Below are positions 6,465-13,166 of a DNA stretch of 13,453 nt, one piece after another. The notes under the pieces were generated by a model, which saw only the letters and a program-made list of their open reading frames with translations, ran no database searches and was not told where the DNA came from. Numbering within the stretch: position 1 is the stretch's first letter; every line of letters begins with the position of its first letter. The stretch is from positions 3,535 through 16,987 of the forward strand of contig FR889241.1 of the NCBI GenBank assembly GCA_000431815.1, given 5' to 3'. A program made the translations under genes and the position numbers. The DNA comes from Butyrivibrio sp. CAG:318. Its GTDB lineage: Bacteria; Bacillota; Clostridia; Lachnospirales; Lachnospiraceae.

Positions 6465-7584
6465 TTAATCCTCCTTGTTTGTTCTATGAATCCATTTAAG
6501 GTATTCTCCCAAAAACAAATCAATGTCGCCATCAAGAACCGCCTGAGCGTTGCCGGTCTCAGCATTGGTTCTGTGATCTTTAACCAGGGTATACGGTTGA
6601 AGTACATAACTTCTTATCTGGCTACCCCAGCCTATTTCTTTGACTTCGCCTCGTATCTGTGCTTCTTTGTCTGCATTTTCCTGCTGTTTAAGAAGATACA
6701 GCTTTGCCTTGAGCATCTGCATTGCTTTGTCCTTATTCTGATGCTGTGAACGTTCATTCTGGCACTGCACAACGGTGCCTGTCGGTATATGCGTAATACG
6801 TATCGCTGATGAAGTCTTGTTGATGTGCTGACCGCCCGCTCCGCTGGAACGATAGGTATCAATTCTTAAATCATCATCATTGATTTCAATATCAAGATCT
6901 TCCTCTATATCCGGCATTACATCGCATGACACAAAAGACGTCTGTCTTTTTCCGTTTGCATTAAACGGTGAAATACGAACCAGACGGTGAACGCCTTTTT
7001 CCGATTTAAGATAACCGTAAGCATTTTCTCCGTTAACCTGTATGGTTACGGACTTAACTCCTGCTTCATCACCATCAAGATAATCAAGGGTATCTATCGA
7101 ATATCCCTTGGATTCTGCCCACCTTGTGTACATACGCAGAAGCATTGATGCCCAGTCACAGCTTTCGGTTCCTCCTGCTCCGGCATTAAGTCTTAATATT
7201 GCATTATTACTGTCATATTCATCGCACAGGAGTGTGCTTATCCTTACCTTATCAAAAAGTTCCTTAAAGTTCGTAATAAGCTCCGCAATCTCAGGGATAA
7301 GGGATGCATCATTCTCATCCTCTGCCATCTCAATAAAAATCTCAGCATCTTCTTTCTGTTTGACAAGCTCGTTATAATTATCGAAAGAGTCCTTAAGGGC
7401 TTTTAATTCCTTAAGCTTTATCTGCGATTTCTCCGGATCATCCCAGAATCCCGGATCCTCCATATGCATTTCTATTTCTTCGATTCGCTTAGACTTATTA
7501 TCTAAGTCAAAGTGAATCCCTCAATTCTTCTAATGGTCCTTCAAATCCGCTAAGTTCATAACGGAACTGGTCTAATTCAACCAC
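6465..7584 (-). CDS. prfB: Peptide chain release factor 2, made by +1 programmed frameshifting
   Basis: RF2 reads UGA and UAA stop codons and triggers peptide release. The gene has two parts. From GTG at 7584 (AAAGGTGGTG upstream) 25 codons read VVELDQFRYELSGF and so on to an in-frame TGA at 7509-7507. Reading then continues in the +1 frame at GAC (7508) to the TAA at 6465, giving 372 residues. The codon-recognition tripeptide SPF falls at residues 205-207 and the catalytic GGQ at 250-252, the usual places for RF2. The frameshift is autoregulatory: scarce RF2 stalls at its own UGA and allows the shift. It lies 34 bases after secA with no terminator between. A caller that ignores the shift would start at the ATG at 7469 and lose 38 residues. 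Confidence 0.95.
7506..7522 (-). promoter_or_regulatory. prfB recoding site (CTT TGA C)
   Basis: On the minus strand, the slippery CTT (7512-7510) is followed by TGA and C. A purine-rich GAGGG (7522-7518), resembling a Shine-Dalgarno sequence, lies five bases before the CTT, slightly further than the three bases of the E. coli site. The downstream +1 frame joins the RF2 N-terminus without a gap (DSL then DLDNKSKRIEEIE). Confidence 0.93.
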
Positions 7585-7618
7585 TATTTCACCACCTTTA
7601 AAATATTATATTATCAAA

Positions 7619-10180
7619 TCAGGCATTTCTGCCACAGCAATTCTTATACTTAAGTCCGCTTCCGCATGGACACGGATCATTTCGCTGGATTTTCTTGGTC
7701 TCACGCTTAACCGGGCCTTTCGAAACGCTGTCGTCTTTATTGGTGCCGGTTACTTTCGCTACTTCTTCACGTTCAACCTTCTGCTCTATCTTGACATGAA
7801 GAAGAAGTCTTACCGTATCTTCTTCTATAGCTGATGTCATGGCATCAAACATATCAAATCCTGCCATCTTATATTCAACAACCGGATTACGCTGTCCGAA
7901 TGCCTGAAGTCCAATACCCTGTCTGAGCTGGTCCATGTCATCTATATGCTCCATCCACTTGGCATCAAGAACCTTGAGGAGAACAACACGCTCAATTTCC
8001 CTCATCTGTTCAGGTTCAGGGAATTCGGCTTCCTTGGCTTCATAAAGCTTAACTGCCTGTTCCTTGAGATCATGGATAAGCTCATTTTTCTTCTTATACA
8101 TGCTTACGTCCGTTATCGGCTGAAGCGGTATTATAGGAAGAAGAATGCTGTTAAGATCATTAAGATCCCATTCATCCGGCGCAAGTTCATCGCTGATGCA
8201 TTTATTAACACATGATTCAACCTTGTCGGCAAGCCATTTCATGATGACGTCTCTCATGCTTTCTCCGTCAAGGACACGGCGTCTCTCTTCATATATAATC
8301 TCTCTCTGATCATTATTAACCTGATCGTATTCAAGGAGATTCTTACGTATACCAAAGTTATTGTTCTCTATCTTCTTCTGTGCTTTCTCTATTGCACTTG
8401 AAAGCATAGGATGCTCAATCGGCTCATCTTCAGAAATGTTCAGTGCGTTAAATACGCCCATGAGTTTCTCCGATGCGAAAAGTCTCATAATATCATCTTC
8501 AAGGGATATATAAAATCTTGATTCACCCGGATCTCCCTGACGTCCCGAACGTCCGCGGAGCTGGTTATCAATACGTCTTGACTCATGTCTCTCGGTTCCG
8601 ATTATCTTAAGTCCGCCCGCTGCTCTTGCTTCGTCATCAAGCTTAATATCGGTACCACGGCCTGCCATATTGGTCGCAATTGTTACTGCACCGTGTACAC
8701 CGGCCTGGGCAACAATCTCTGCCTCGCGCTCATGGAACTTGGCATTAAGTACGTTATGTGCTATGTTGTGTTTTCTTAAAAGAGCACTTATCTCTTCTGA
8801 CTGCTCGATTGTAATCGTACCTACAAGTACAGGCTGTCCCTTTGCATGTGCCTCCTCGATTTCATTGATCACGGCACGGAGCTTGCCCCTTCTTGTCTTA
8901 TATACGGCATCCTCTTTATCAATACGGATAACCGGCTTATTCGTCGGAATCTCAATAACATCCATTCCGTAAATTTCTCTGAACTCGTTCTCTTCGGTAA
9001 GCGCTGTACCCGTCATACCTGCTTTCTTATTGTATTTGTTGAAGAAGTTCTGGAATGTGATAGTCGCAAGCGTGCGGCTTTCTCTCTTAACTTTAACATG
9101 CTCCTTGGCTTCTATCGCCTGATGGAGTCCATCTGAATATCTTCTTCCCGGCATGATACGTCCCGTAAATTCATCAACTATCATAACCTGATCGTCTTTG
9201 ACAACATAATCCTGATCCTTGAACATAAGATAATTGGCTCTGAGTGCAAGAATTACGTTATGCTGGATTTCAAGATTCTCTGCATCGGCAAGGTTATCAA
9301 TATGGAAAAACTGCTCAACCTTGCGTACACCTGCTTCTGTAAGATTGACCGTCTTCTCTTTCTCATTGACTACAAAATCTCCGGTCTCTTCTGTATCTTC
9401 TTTCATAATAGCAGCCATCTTGGAAAGTTCCGTCTCGGTACCCTTTTCAAGCTGACGCGCAAGAACATCGCAGAGTTCATAAAGTCTTGTCGACTTACCA
9501 CTCTGTCCCGATATTATAAGAGGGGTTCTGGCTTCATCGATAAGAACCGAGTCGACCTCATCGACGATTGCATAATTAAGGCCTCTCTGTACAAGCTGTT
9601 CCTTATAGATAACCATGTTATCCCTGAGATAATCAAATCCAAGTTCGTTATTGGTTATATATGTGATATCAGAATTATATGCCTTACGTCTATCATCGCC
9701 ATCCATACCATTAAGGACAACTCCGACCGTAAGTCCGAGGAATTCATGTACCTGGCCCATCCACTCGGCATCACGCTTGGCAAGATAATCATTAACCGTA
9801 ACAATATGTACGCCCTTGCCTTCCAATGCATTAAGATATGCCGGAAGAAGACATGTCTGTGTCTTACCTTCACCGGTTCTCATCTCTGCGATTCTTCCCT
9901 GATGGAGAATAATACCACCCATAAGCTGCACTCTGTAATGTTCTGTATGAAGCACTCTTCTCGCTGCCTCCCTTACAAGTGCATATGCTTCTACAAGAAG
10001 GTCATCAAGTGTCTCGCCTGCTGCAAGCCTGTCTTTAAATTCCTGTGTTTTATCTCTCATCTGCTCATCCGTGAGCTCTAACATCTGAGGTCTTAATGCC
10101 TCAATTTTATCAACTATCGGTGTAATTCTCTTGATTTCTCTCTGACTATGAGTTCCAAATATTTTATCAATAATGCTCAT
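7619..10180 (-). CDS. secA: Preprotein translocase ATPase SecA
   Basis: An 853-residue SecA, the ATPase motor that pushes preproteins through the SecYEG channel at the inner face of the membrane. Walker A MRTGEGKT is at residues 100-107, the DEVD helicase motif at 207-210, and the helicase II motifs TNMAGRGTDIKL and QLRGRSGRQGDPG follow in order. The C-terminus has the zinc-binding, SecB/ribosome-contact tail CPCGSGLKYKNCC with Cys837, 839, 848 and 849. Length and domain order are normal for a housekeeping SecA, not an accessory SecA2. The ATG at 10180 has GAAAGGG about 9 bases upstream. It has its own promoter after the hpf terminator and leads the unit secA-prfB-cheW-hom. Confidence 0.97.
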   Translation of the reverse strand: MSIIDKIFGTHSQREIKRITPIVDKIEALRPQMLELTDEQMRDKTQEFKDRLAAGETLDDLLVEAYALVREAARRVLHTEHYRVQLMGGIILHQGRIAEMRTGEGKTQTCLLPAYLNALEGKGVHIVTVNDYLAKRDAEWMGQVHEFLGLTVGVVLNGMDGDDRRKAYNSDITYITNNELGFDYLRDNMVIYKEQLVQRGLNYAIVDEVDSVLIDEARTPLIISGQSGKSTRLYELCDVLARQLEKGTETELSKMAAIMKEDTEETGDFVVNEKEKTVNLTEAGVRKVEQFFHIDNLADAENLEIQHNVILALRANYLMFKDQDYVVKDDQVMIVDEFTGRIMPGRRYSDGLHQAIEAKEHVKVKRESRTLATITFQNFFNKYNKKAGMTGTALTEENEFREIYGMDVIEIPTNKPVIRIDKEDAVYKTRRGKLRAVINEIEEAHAKGQPVLVGTITIEQSEEISALLRKHNIAHNVLNAKFHEREAEIVAQAGVHGAVTIATNMAGRGTDIKLDDEARAAGGLKIIGTERHESRRIDNQLRGRSGRQGDPGESRFYISLEDDIMRLFASEKLMGVFNALNISEDEPIEHPMLSSAIEKAQKKIENNNFGIRKNLLEYDQVNNDQREIIYEERRRVLDGESMRDVIMKWLADKVESCVNKCISDELAPDEWDLNDLNSILLPIIPLQPITDVSMYKKKNELIHDLKEQAVKLYEAKEAEFPEPEQMREIERVVLLKVLDAKWMEHIDDMDQLRQGIGLQAFGQRNPVVEYKMAGFDMFDAMTSAIEEDTVRLLLHVKIEQKVEREEVAKVTGTNKDDSVSKGPVKRETKKIQRNDPCPCGSGLKYKNCCGRNA

Positions 10181-10232
10181 TATTCATATCCCTTTCAAGG
10201 TGATTTTCTATAATTTACTGCTAATACAAGCT

Positions 10233-10261
10233 ATTCTATCACTTTATCAGCAATTTTTCAA
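10233..10261 (-). promoter_or_regulatory. Sigma-A promoter of the secA-prfB-cheW-hom unit
   Basis: On the minus strand, TTGAAA (10261-10256) and TAGAAT (10238-10233) have a 17-base spacer, and TGA directly before the -10 makes an extended element. It lies 52 bases upstream of the secA ATG, downstream of the hpf terminator. Confidence 0.75.
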
Positions 10262-10267
10262 GGTAAA

Positions 10268-10325
10268 ACGAAAACTTGTGTGTGCGTTTTCGTGTAAAAA
10301 AGGAGACTGTCTAATGGCAGTCTCC
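10268..10325 (-). terminator. Terminator of hpf, with a second hairpin behind it
   Basis: GGAGACTG (10302-10309) pairs perfectly with CAGTCTCC (10318-10325) around an eight-base loop; on the minus strand it is followed by TTTTTT, a classical terminator. A second inverted repeat, ACGAAAAC (10268-10275) with GTTTTCGT (10286-10293), comes next and ends in a weaker TTTACC. It lies just before the secA -35, so it could be a backup terminator. Confidence 0.85.
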
Positions 10326-10357
10326 GTAAAAAATCATATTAACCGGTTATCCTGTAC

Positions 10358-10888
10358 TTAATCGAGTTCAGGTTCAATAAGTCCGTATGTACCGTTCTTT
10401 CTCTTATATACGACATTAACTTCATCCGTCTCCGAGTTAGAAAATACATAAAATGAATGTCCGAGAAGTTCCATCTGGATGCATGCTTCCTCAGGATCCA
10501 TCGGCTTAATTCCGAATTTCTTGCTTCTTACAATCTTAATCTCCGGCTCGTCATCGTACTCCTTCTCAATGTACTGTGCGCTGAAATCGCCGCCGGCCTG
10601 TTTGGAATTAACAATCCTGGTCTTATATCTTCTGAGCTGTCTCTCAATAATCTCTTCAACAAGATCTATGGAAACATACATATCACTGCTGACCTCTTCA
10701 GCTCTGATTATGCTGCCCTTAACAGGGATTGTAACCTCTATCTTCTGTCTGTCTCTTTCAACAGAAAGTGTAACATTAGCAGTTATTTCCGTACTGAAAT
10801 ACTTATCTAACTTACCTATCTTATCCTCGATAGCCTTCTTGAGTCCTTCTGTAACCTCGATATTCTTACCTGTAATTTTAAAACGCAT
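10358..10888 (-). CDS. hpf: Ribosome hibernation promoting factor, long form
   Basis: A 176-residue long-form HPF. It binds the decoding centre of the 30S subunit in stationary phase and dimerises 70S ribosomes into inactive 100S particles. The N-terminal S30AE domain (about 1-100) starts MRFKITGKNIEVTEGLKKAIEDKIGKL; a charged linker follows; the C-terminal dimerisation domain (about 120-173) includes IVRSKKFGIKPMDPEEA and ELLGHSFYVFSN. The ATG at 10888 is chosen because AAAGGAG lies 9 bases upstream; an in-frame TTG at 10897 touches that site and is unlikely. The gene is monocistronic, with an extended -10 promoter, a palindrome in its leader and a strong terminator. The hpf-secA neighbourhood is conserved in Firmicutes. 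Confidence 0.96.
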   Translation of the reverse strand: MRFKITGKNIEVTEGLKKAIEDKIGKLDKYFSTEITANVTLSVERDRQKIEVTIPVKGSIIRAEEVSSDMYVSIDLVEEIIERQLRRYKTRIVNSKQAGGDFSAQYIEKEYDDEPEIKIVRSKKFGIKPMDPEEACIQMELLGHSFYVFSNSETDEVNVVYKRKNGTYGLIEPELD

Positions 10889-10935
10889 AGTGCCCAACTC
10901 CTTTACTACATATTGTAATCTCTGAACCGCCGTCG

Positions 10936-10952
10936 GAATTGTCTGACAATTC
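10936..10952. promoter_or_regulatory. 17-bp perfect palindrome in the hpf leader
   Basis: GAATTGTC-T-GACAATTC is a perfect inverted repeat with a one-base centre. It begins about 10 bases downstream of the expected hpf transcription start and ends about 48 bases before the ATG. The one-base centre suits a dimeric repressor operator better than an RNA hairpin. The binding protein is unknown. Confidence 0.5.
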
Positions 10953-10969
10953 TTGTTGATTACATTTTT

Positions 10970-10997
10970 ATTATACCATATTTTGAAAATTCATCAA
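10970..10997 (-). promoter_or_regulatory. Extended -10 promoter of hpf
   Basis: On the minus strand, TTGATG (10997-10992) and a perfect TATAAT (10975-10970) have a 16-base spacer, with TGG directly before the -10. A second possible promoter lies further up: TTGACA (11033-11028) with TTATAT (11009-11004) at 18 bases. Confidence 0.72.
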
Positions 10998-11126
10998 CCT
11001 AAAATATAAATTTTCTAATAACTTTTTTGTCAAGTCTTTTCATAAAGTTTTTTGTCGGTTTATGCAATTCGTGAGTTTTCACAAAACAAATTTTTGTCTT
11101 GAAAAAACAATAATCCTCGTTCATAA
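10998..11126. other. AT-rich gene-free DNA between hpf and the DnaA-box cluster
   Basis: No credible gene is present. It contains the possible upstream hpf promoter and three copies of (A/T)TTTTTGTC, at 11023-11031, 11048-11056 and 11090-11098, all in the same orientation. The low GC could serve as an easily opened region, but I see no regular DnaA-trio array. Confidence 0.4.
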
Positions 11127-11220
11127 GTATCCACAAACTTTGTGGATAATGTGGATAACTTCGTGTATAACTCACATTTCCCACAAAACAGGCATGGAAA
11201 TTTGTGGATAATTTTCCACA
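11127..11220. promoter_or_regulatory. Cluster of DnaA boxes
   Basis: Perfect TTATCCACA boxes lie on the minus strand at 11141-11149, 11150-11158 (directly abutting, in tandem) and 11203-11211. One-mismatch boxes lie on the plus strand: GTATCCACA at 11127-11135 and TTTTCCACA at 11212-11220; the latter still fits the broader TTWTNCACA consensus. Weaker two-mismatch sites are at 11162-11170 and 11177-11185. The first two boxes form the 19-bp perfect palindrome ATCCACAAACTTTGTGGAT (11129-11147); the last two stand back to back. DnaA is the replication initiator and also a transcription factor. By simple base statistics about 0.1 perfect box is expected in the whole window on both strands. Confidence 0.85.
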
Positions 11221-11384
11221 TTATAATATAAATAACCATGTTGTCAAAACAGTAATTATTCTTACTTTAACGTTTTCGCTCCACTTTTTTATGCATTTTG
11301 ACGAAAATGTGCCTTTTAACGACTTTCTCTTGACATGTTTTTATGTTATAATGACCATAAAATCAAATCCGGAGGTTATCCACA
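11221..11384 (+). promoter_or_regulatory. Leader and promoter region of the SDR gene
   Basis: AT-rich DNA with an extended -10, TGT-TATAAT (-10 at 11347-11352), about 33 bases before the ATG. A perfect TTGACA at 11330-11335 is only 11 bases from this -10, too close to pair with it normally, so the -35 is uncertain. The ribosome site GGAGG (11371-11375) is followed directly by a perfect DnaA box (11376-11384) and then the ATG. Confidence 0.6.
11376..11384 (+). promoter_or_regulatory. Perfect DnaA box between ribosome site and start codon
   Basis: TTATCCACA occupies all nine bases between GGAGG and the ATG of the SDR gene. It is about 155 bases from the main cluster and in the opposite orientation to the three perfect boxes there. 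DnaA bound here would sit just downstream of the transcription start and could block elongation. Confidence 0.7.
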
Positions 11385-12113
11385 ATGTCAAAAACCGTAT
11401 TTATCACCGGTTCATCAAGGGGGATTGGCCGTGAAACAGCCATTTTATATGCCAGGAAGGGGTATAACGTCATAATAAACTGTTCAAAGGAAAGCGATGA
11501 ATTACATTCTCTGGAAAACGTTCTTAAAGAACTGGGTGCACCTTTTATGAGCTTCGTAAAAGATGTCGCACAATTCGATAATGTGAATGGAATATTCAAT
11601 ATTCTTAAAGAAAGTTCCATGATTCCGGACATAGTGATCAATAATGCCGGCATATCATATGTAGGATTATTGCAGGACATGGCTCCCGACGAATGGCAAC
11701 GAATAATAGGCACTAATCTGACTTCCGTATTCAATGTTTGTAAATGTGCTATTCCGTATTTTTTACACAATGGATGCGGAAGGATCATAAACATCTCATC
11801 CATGTGGGGAGTATGCGGTGCATCATGTGAAACTGCTTATTCCGCTTCCAAGGGCGGAGTTAATTCTTTTACAAAAGCTCTCGCTAAAGAACTTGCTCCC
11901 AGCCGCATAGCTGTTAATGCTGTTGCTTTCGGGGTGGTTGATACTTCTATGAATGCCTTTTTAAGCGATGAAGAACGCCGGGACCTCATAGATGAAATCC
12001 CGGCGGGCAGAATGTGCACTCCTATTGAGGCAGCACATATTATTTATGATATATCTAATCTGAGTGAATATGTGACAGGTCAGATAATTACTGCTGACGG
12101 AGGATTGATTTAA
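11385..12113 (+). CDS. Short-chain dehydrogenase/reductase, FabG/YmfI-like
   Basis: A 242-residue classical SDR with a Rossmann fold. The cofactor motif TGSSRGIG is at residues 8-15, NNAG at 86-89, and the catalytic Ser139, Tyr152 (YSASK) and Lys156 have the normal spacing; Asn111 completes the tetrad. Arg12 in the glycine loop is compatible with NADPH. The stretch ISSMWGVCGASCETAYSASKGGVNSFTKALAKELAPS resembles, from memory, the Firmicute SDRs now linked to YmfI, which reduces the 5-aminopentanone group on elongation factor P; 3-oxoacyl-ACP reductase (FabG) is the alternative. The usual VAPG after the catalytic region reads VAFG here. It stands alone, not in a fatty-acid operon, and is the only plus-strand gene in the right half. 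GGAGG lies nine bases upstream. Confidence 0.88.
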   Translation: MSKTVFITGSSRGIGRETAILYARKGYNVIINCSKESDELHSLENVLKELGAPFMSFVKDVAQFDNVNGIFNILKESSMIPDIVINNAGISYVGLLQDMAPDEWQRIIGTNLTSVFNVCKCAIPYFLHNGCGRIINISSMWGVCGASCETAYSASKGGVNSFTKALAKELAPSRIAVNAVAFGVVDTSMNAFLSDEERRDLIDEIPAGRMCTPIEAAHIIYDISNLSEYVTGQIITADGGLI

Positions 12114-13032
12114 TCCAGTCAGCGGCAAGCTTGGGCCACATGGCACACTGCTCATTGACTTCCCACGGATTGTTCTCTGTAACTTCGTTGGCCAGTCCCA
12201 GCCCGTGACCGCCTTTGCCGAATACATGAAGTTCGCACGGAATGTTATGCTCTCTGAGAGCTTCAGCAAACATAAATGAATTACGCGGATAAATAAGTCC
12301 GTCCTCTCCCCCGTGCCATATAAATGCCGGAGGGGTCGTATCCGTAACATGGTTCTGGAGGCTGTATTGATATATCTGCTCATCAGTCGGATATCCTCCA
12401 AACATATACGCATTCATCGCAATCTCGAAATTCACATATGTCTTATTATTCTCCCTGACAAATATGTCCGCAGGATTCACATTCGGATGCACCTGTCCGA
12501 AATTGATTTTGTCATAGTCAGGATATCCTTCTACTCCTATATCAAGGCGTCTGGCAGTGCTCTTTAAATCTATAACCGGGTATCCGAGAATCATTCCCGC
12601 AGGTCTGATTCTGTCAAAATTATCCTTATACTCAGGGAACATCTCTTCATTATCCCAGAATACGCTTAATGCCGCAGCAAGATGTCCCCCAGCAGAAAAT
12701 CCTGATACAAAAACATATCTGCTGTCAAGATACCATTCATCTGCGTGATCTTTAATATAAGCCATCGCTTTAGCCGCATCCTTAAGCGGTGCAGGCATCA
12801 CCGCAGCCAGATCAACGCTGTATCTGAGCACAAACGCATGATATCCGGCGGCTGCAAATGTAAGTGCTATCGGCTCCGCTTCTCTGTCAGAAGAATACTT
12901 ATATCCGCCTCCCGGACACACAAGCACTGCCGGTCTCTTATATCCAGGCTTTAACTCTGCAGAATTATCCCAGAGATATGTATCAAACCATACGCTTTTA
13001 TCATCATTAAGAAAAATTCTCTCACATTTCAT
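12088..13032 (-). CDS. Alpha/beta hydrolase (esterase/lipase, acetyl-xylan-esterase-like)
   Basis: A 314-residue serine hydrolase without signal peptide, so probably cytosolic. The oxyanion-hole loop PGGGY is at residues 40-44, the nucleophile elbow GFSAGG at 111-116 (Ser113), the acid at Asp244 in HGGEDGLI and the base at His276 in GGHGLG, all in family order. This layout matches the BD-FAE/Aes-like group that often removes acetyl or feruloyl groups from plant-derived oligosaccharides; the true substrate cannot be read here. The ATG has AAGGAGA about 10 bases upstream and its own promoter. The last 26 bases overlap the end of the convergent SDR gene, with no terminator visible between them. 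Confidence 0.9.
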   Translation of the reverse strand: MKCERIFLNDDKSVWFDTYLWDNSAELKPGYKRPAVLVCPGGGYKYSSDREAEPIALTFAAAGYHAFVLRYSVDLAAVMPAPLKDAAKAMAYIKDHADEWYLDSRYVFVSGFSAGGHLAAALSVFWDNEEMFPEYKDNFDRIRPAGMILGYPVIDLKSTARRLDIGVEGYPDYDKINFGQVHPNVNPADIFVRENNKTYVNFEIAMNAYMFGGYPTDEQIYQYSLQNHVTDTTPPAFIWHGGEDGLIYPRNSFMFAEALREHNIPCELHVFGKGGHGLGLANEVTENNPWEVNEQCAMWPKLAADWIKSILRQQ

Positions 13033-13066
13033 TTTCCAAATGTCTCCTTTTTGGTATTTTTCTTTA

Positions 13067-13095
13067 AATATATCAATTGTATTTCTGTTTTACAA
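13067..13095 (-). promoter_or_regulatory. Promoter of the alpha/beta hydrolase gene
   Basis: On the minus strand, TTGTAA (13095-13090) and TATATT (13072-13067) have a 17-base spacer, with TGA directly before the -10. It lies between the cysK terminator and the hydrolase start. Confidence 0.65.
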
Positions 13096-13099
13096 CAGC

Positions 13100-13145
13100 A
13101 AAAATAAGCACCGCATAACATGCTTTTTTATACATGCTGCGGTGC
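13100..13145 (-). terminator. Intrinsic terminator of cysK
   Basis: GCACCGCA (13108-13115) pairs with TGCGGTGC (13138-13145); an inner CATG/CATG pair can extend it. On the minus strand the hairpin is followed by TTATTTTTGC. It begins 21 bases after the cysK stop. Confidence 0.82.
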
Positions 13146-13166
13146 TTTGCTATTATATTATATTAA

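Noticed and set aside
7507..7509. In-frame TGA in prfB as a sign of a pseudogene
   Set aside because: The context CTT TGA C and the perfect +1 continuation are the known RF2 recoding signal.
9260..10081. 273-codon open frame on the plus strand opposite secA
   Set aside because: It is fully antisense to a clearly real secA, has no ribosome site worth the name and no recognisable protein pattern; long antisense frames are common over conserved genes.
10999..11184. 61-codon minus-strand open frame over the hpf/SDR gap
   Set aside because: It runs through the DnaA boxes in AT-rich DNA, lacks a ribosome site and has no family features.
11127..11220. Calling the DnaA-box cluster the chromosomal origin (oriC)
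   Set aside because: No dnaA, dnaN, rpmH, recF or gyr genes are near, genes right of it are again mostly on the minus strand, and hand counts of G and C in sample lines reflect coding strand rather than a skew switch. The full genome would be needed.
11204..11434. 76-codon plus-strand open frame overlapping the SDR start
   Set aside because: It overlaps the SDR promoter, ribosome site and first codons in another frame and shows no protein-like composition.
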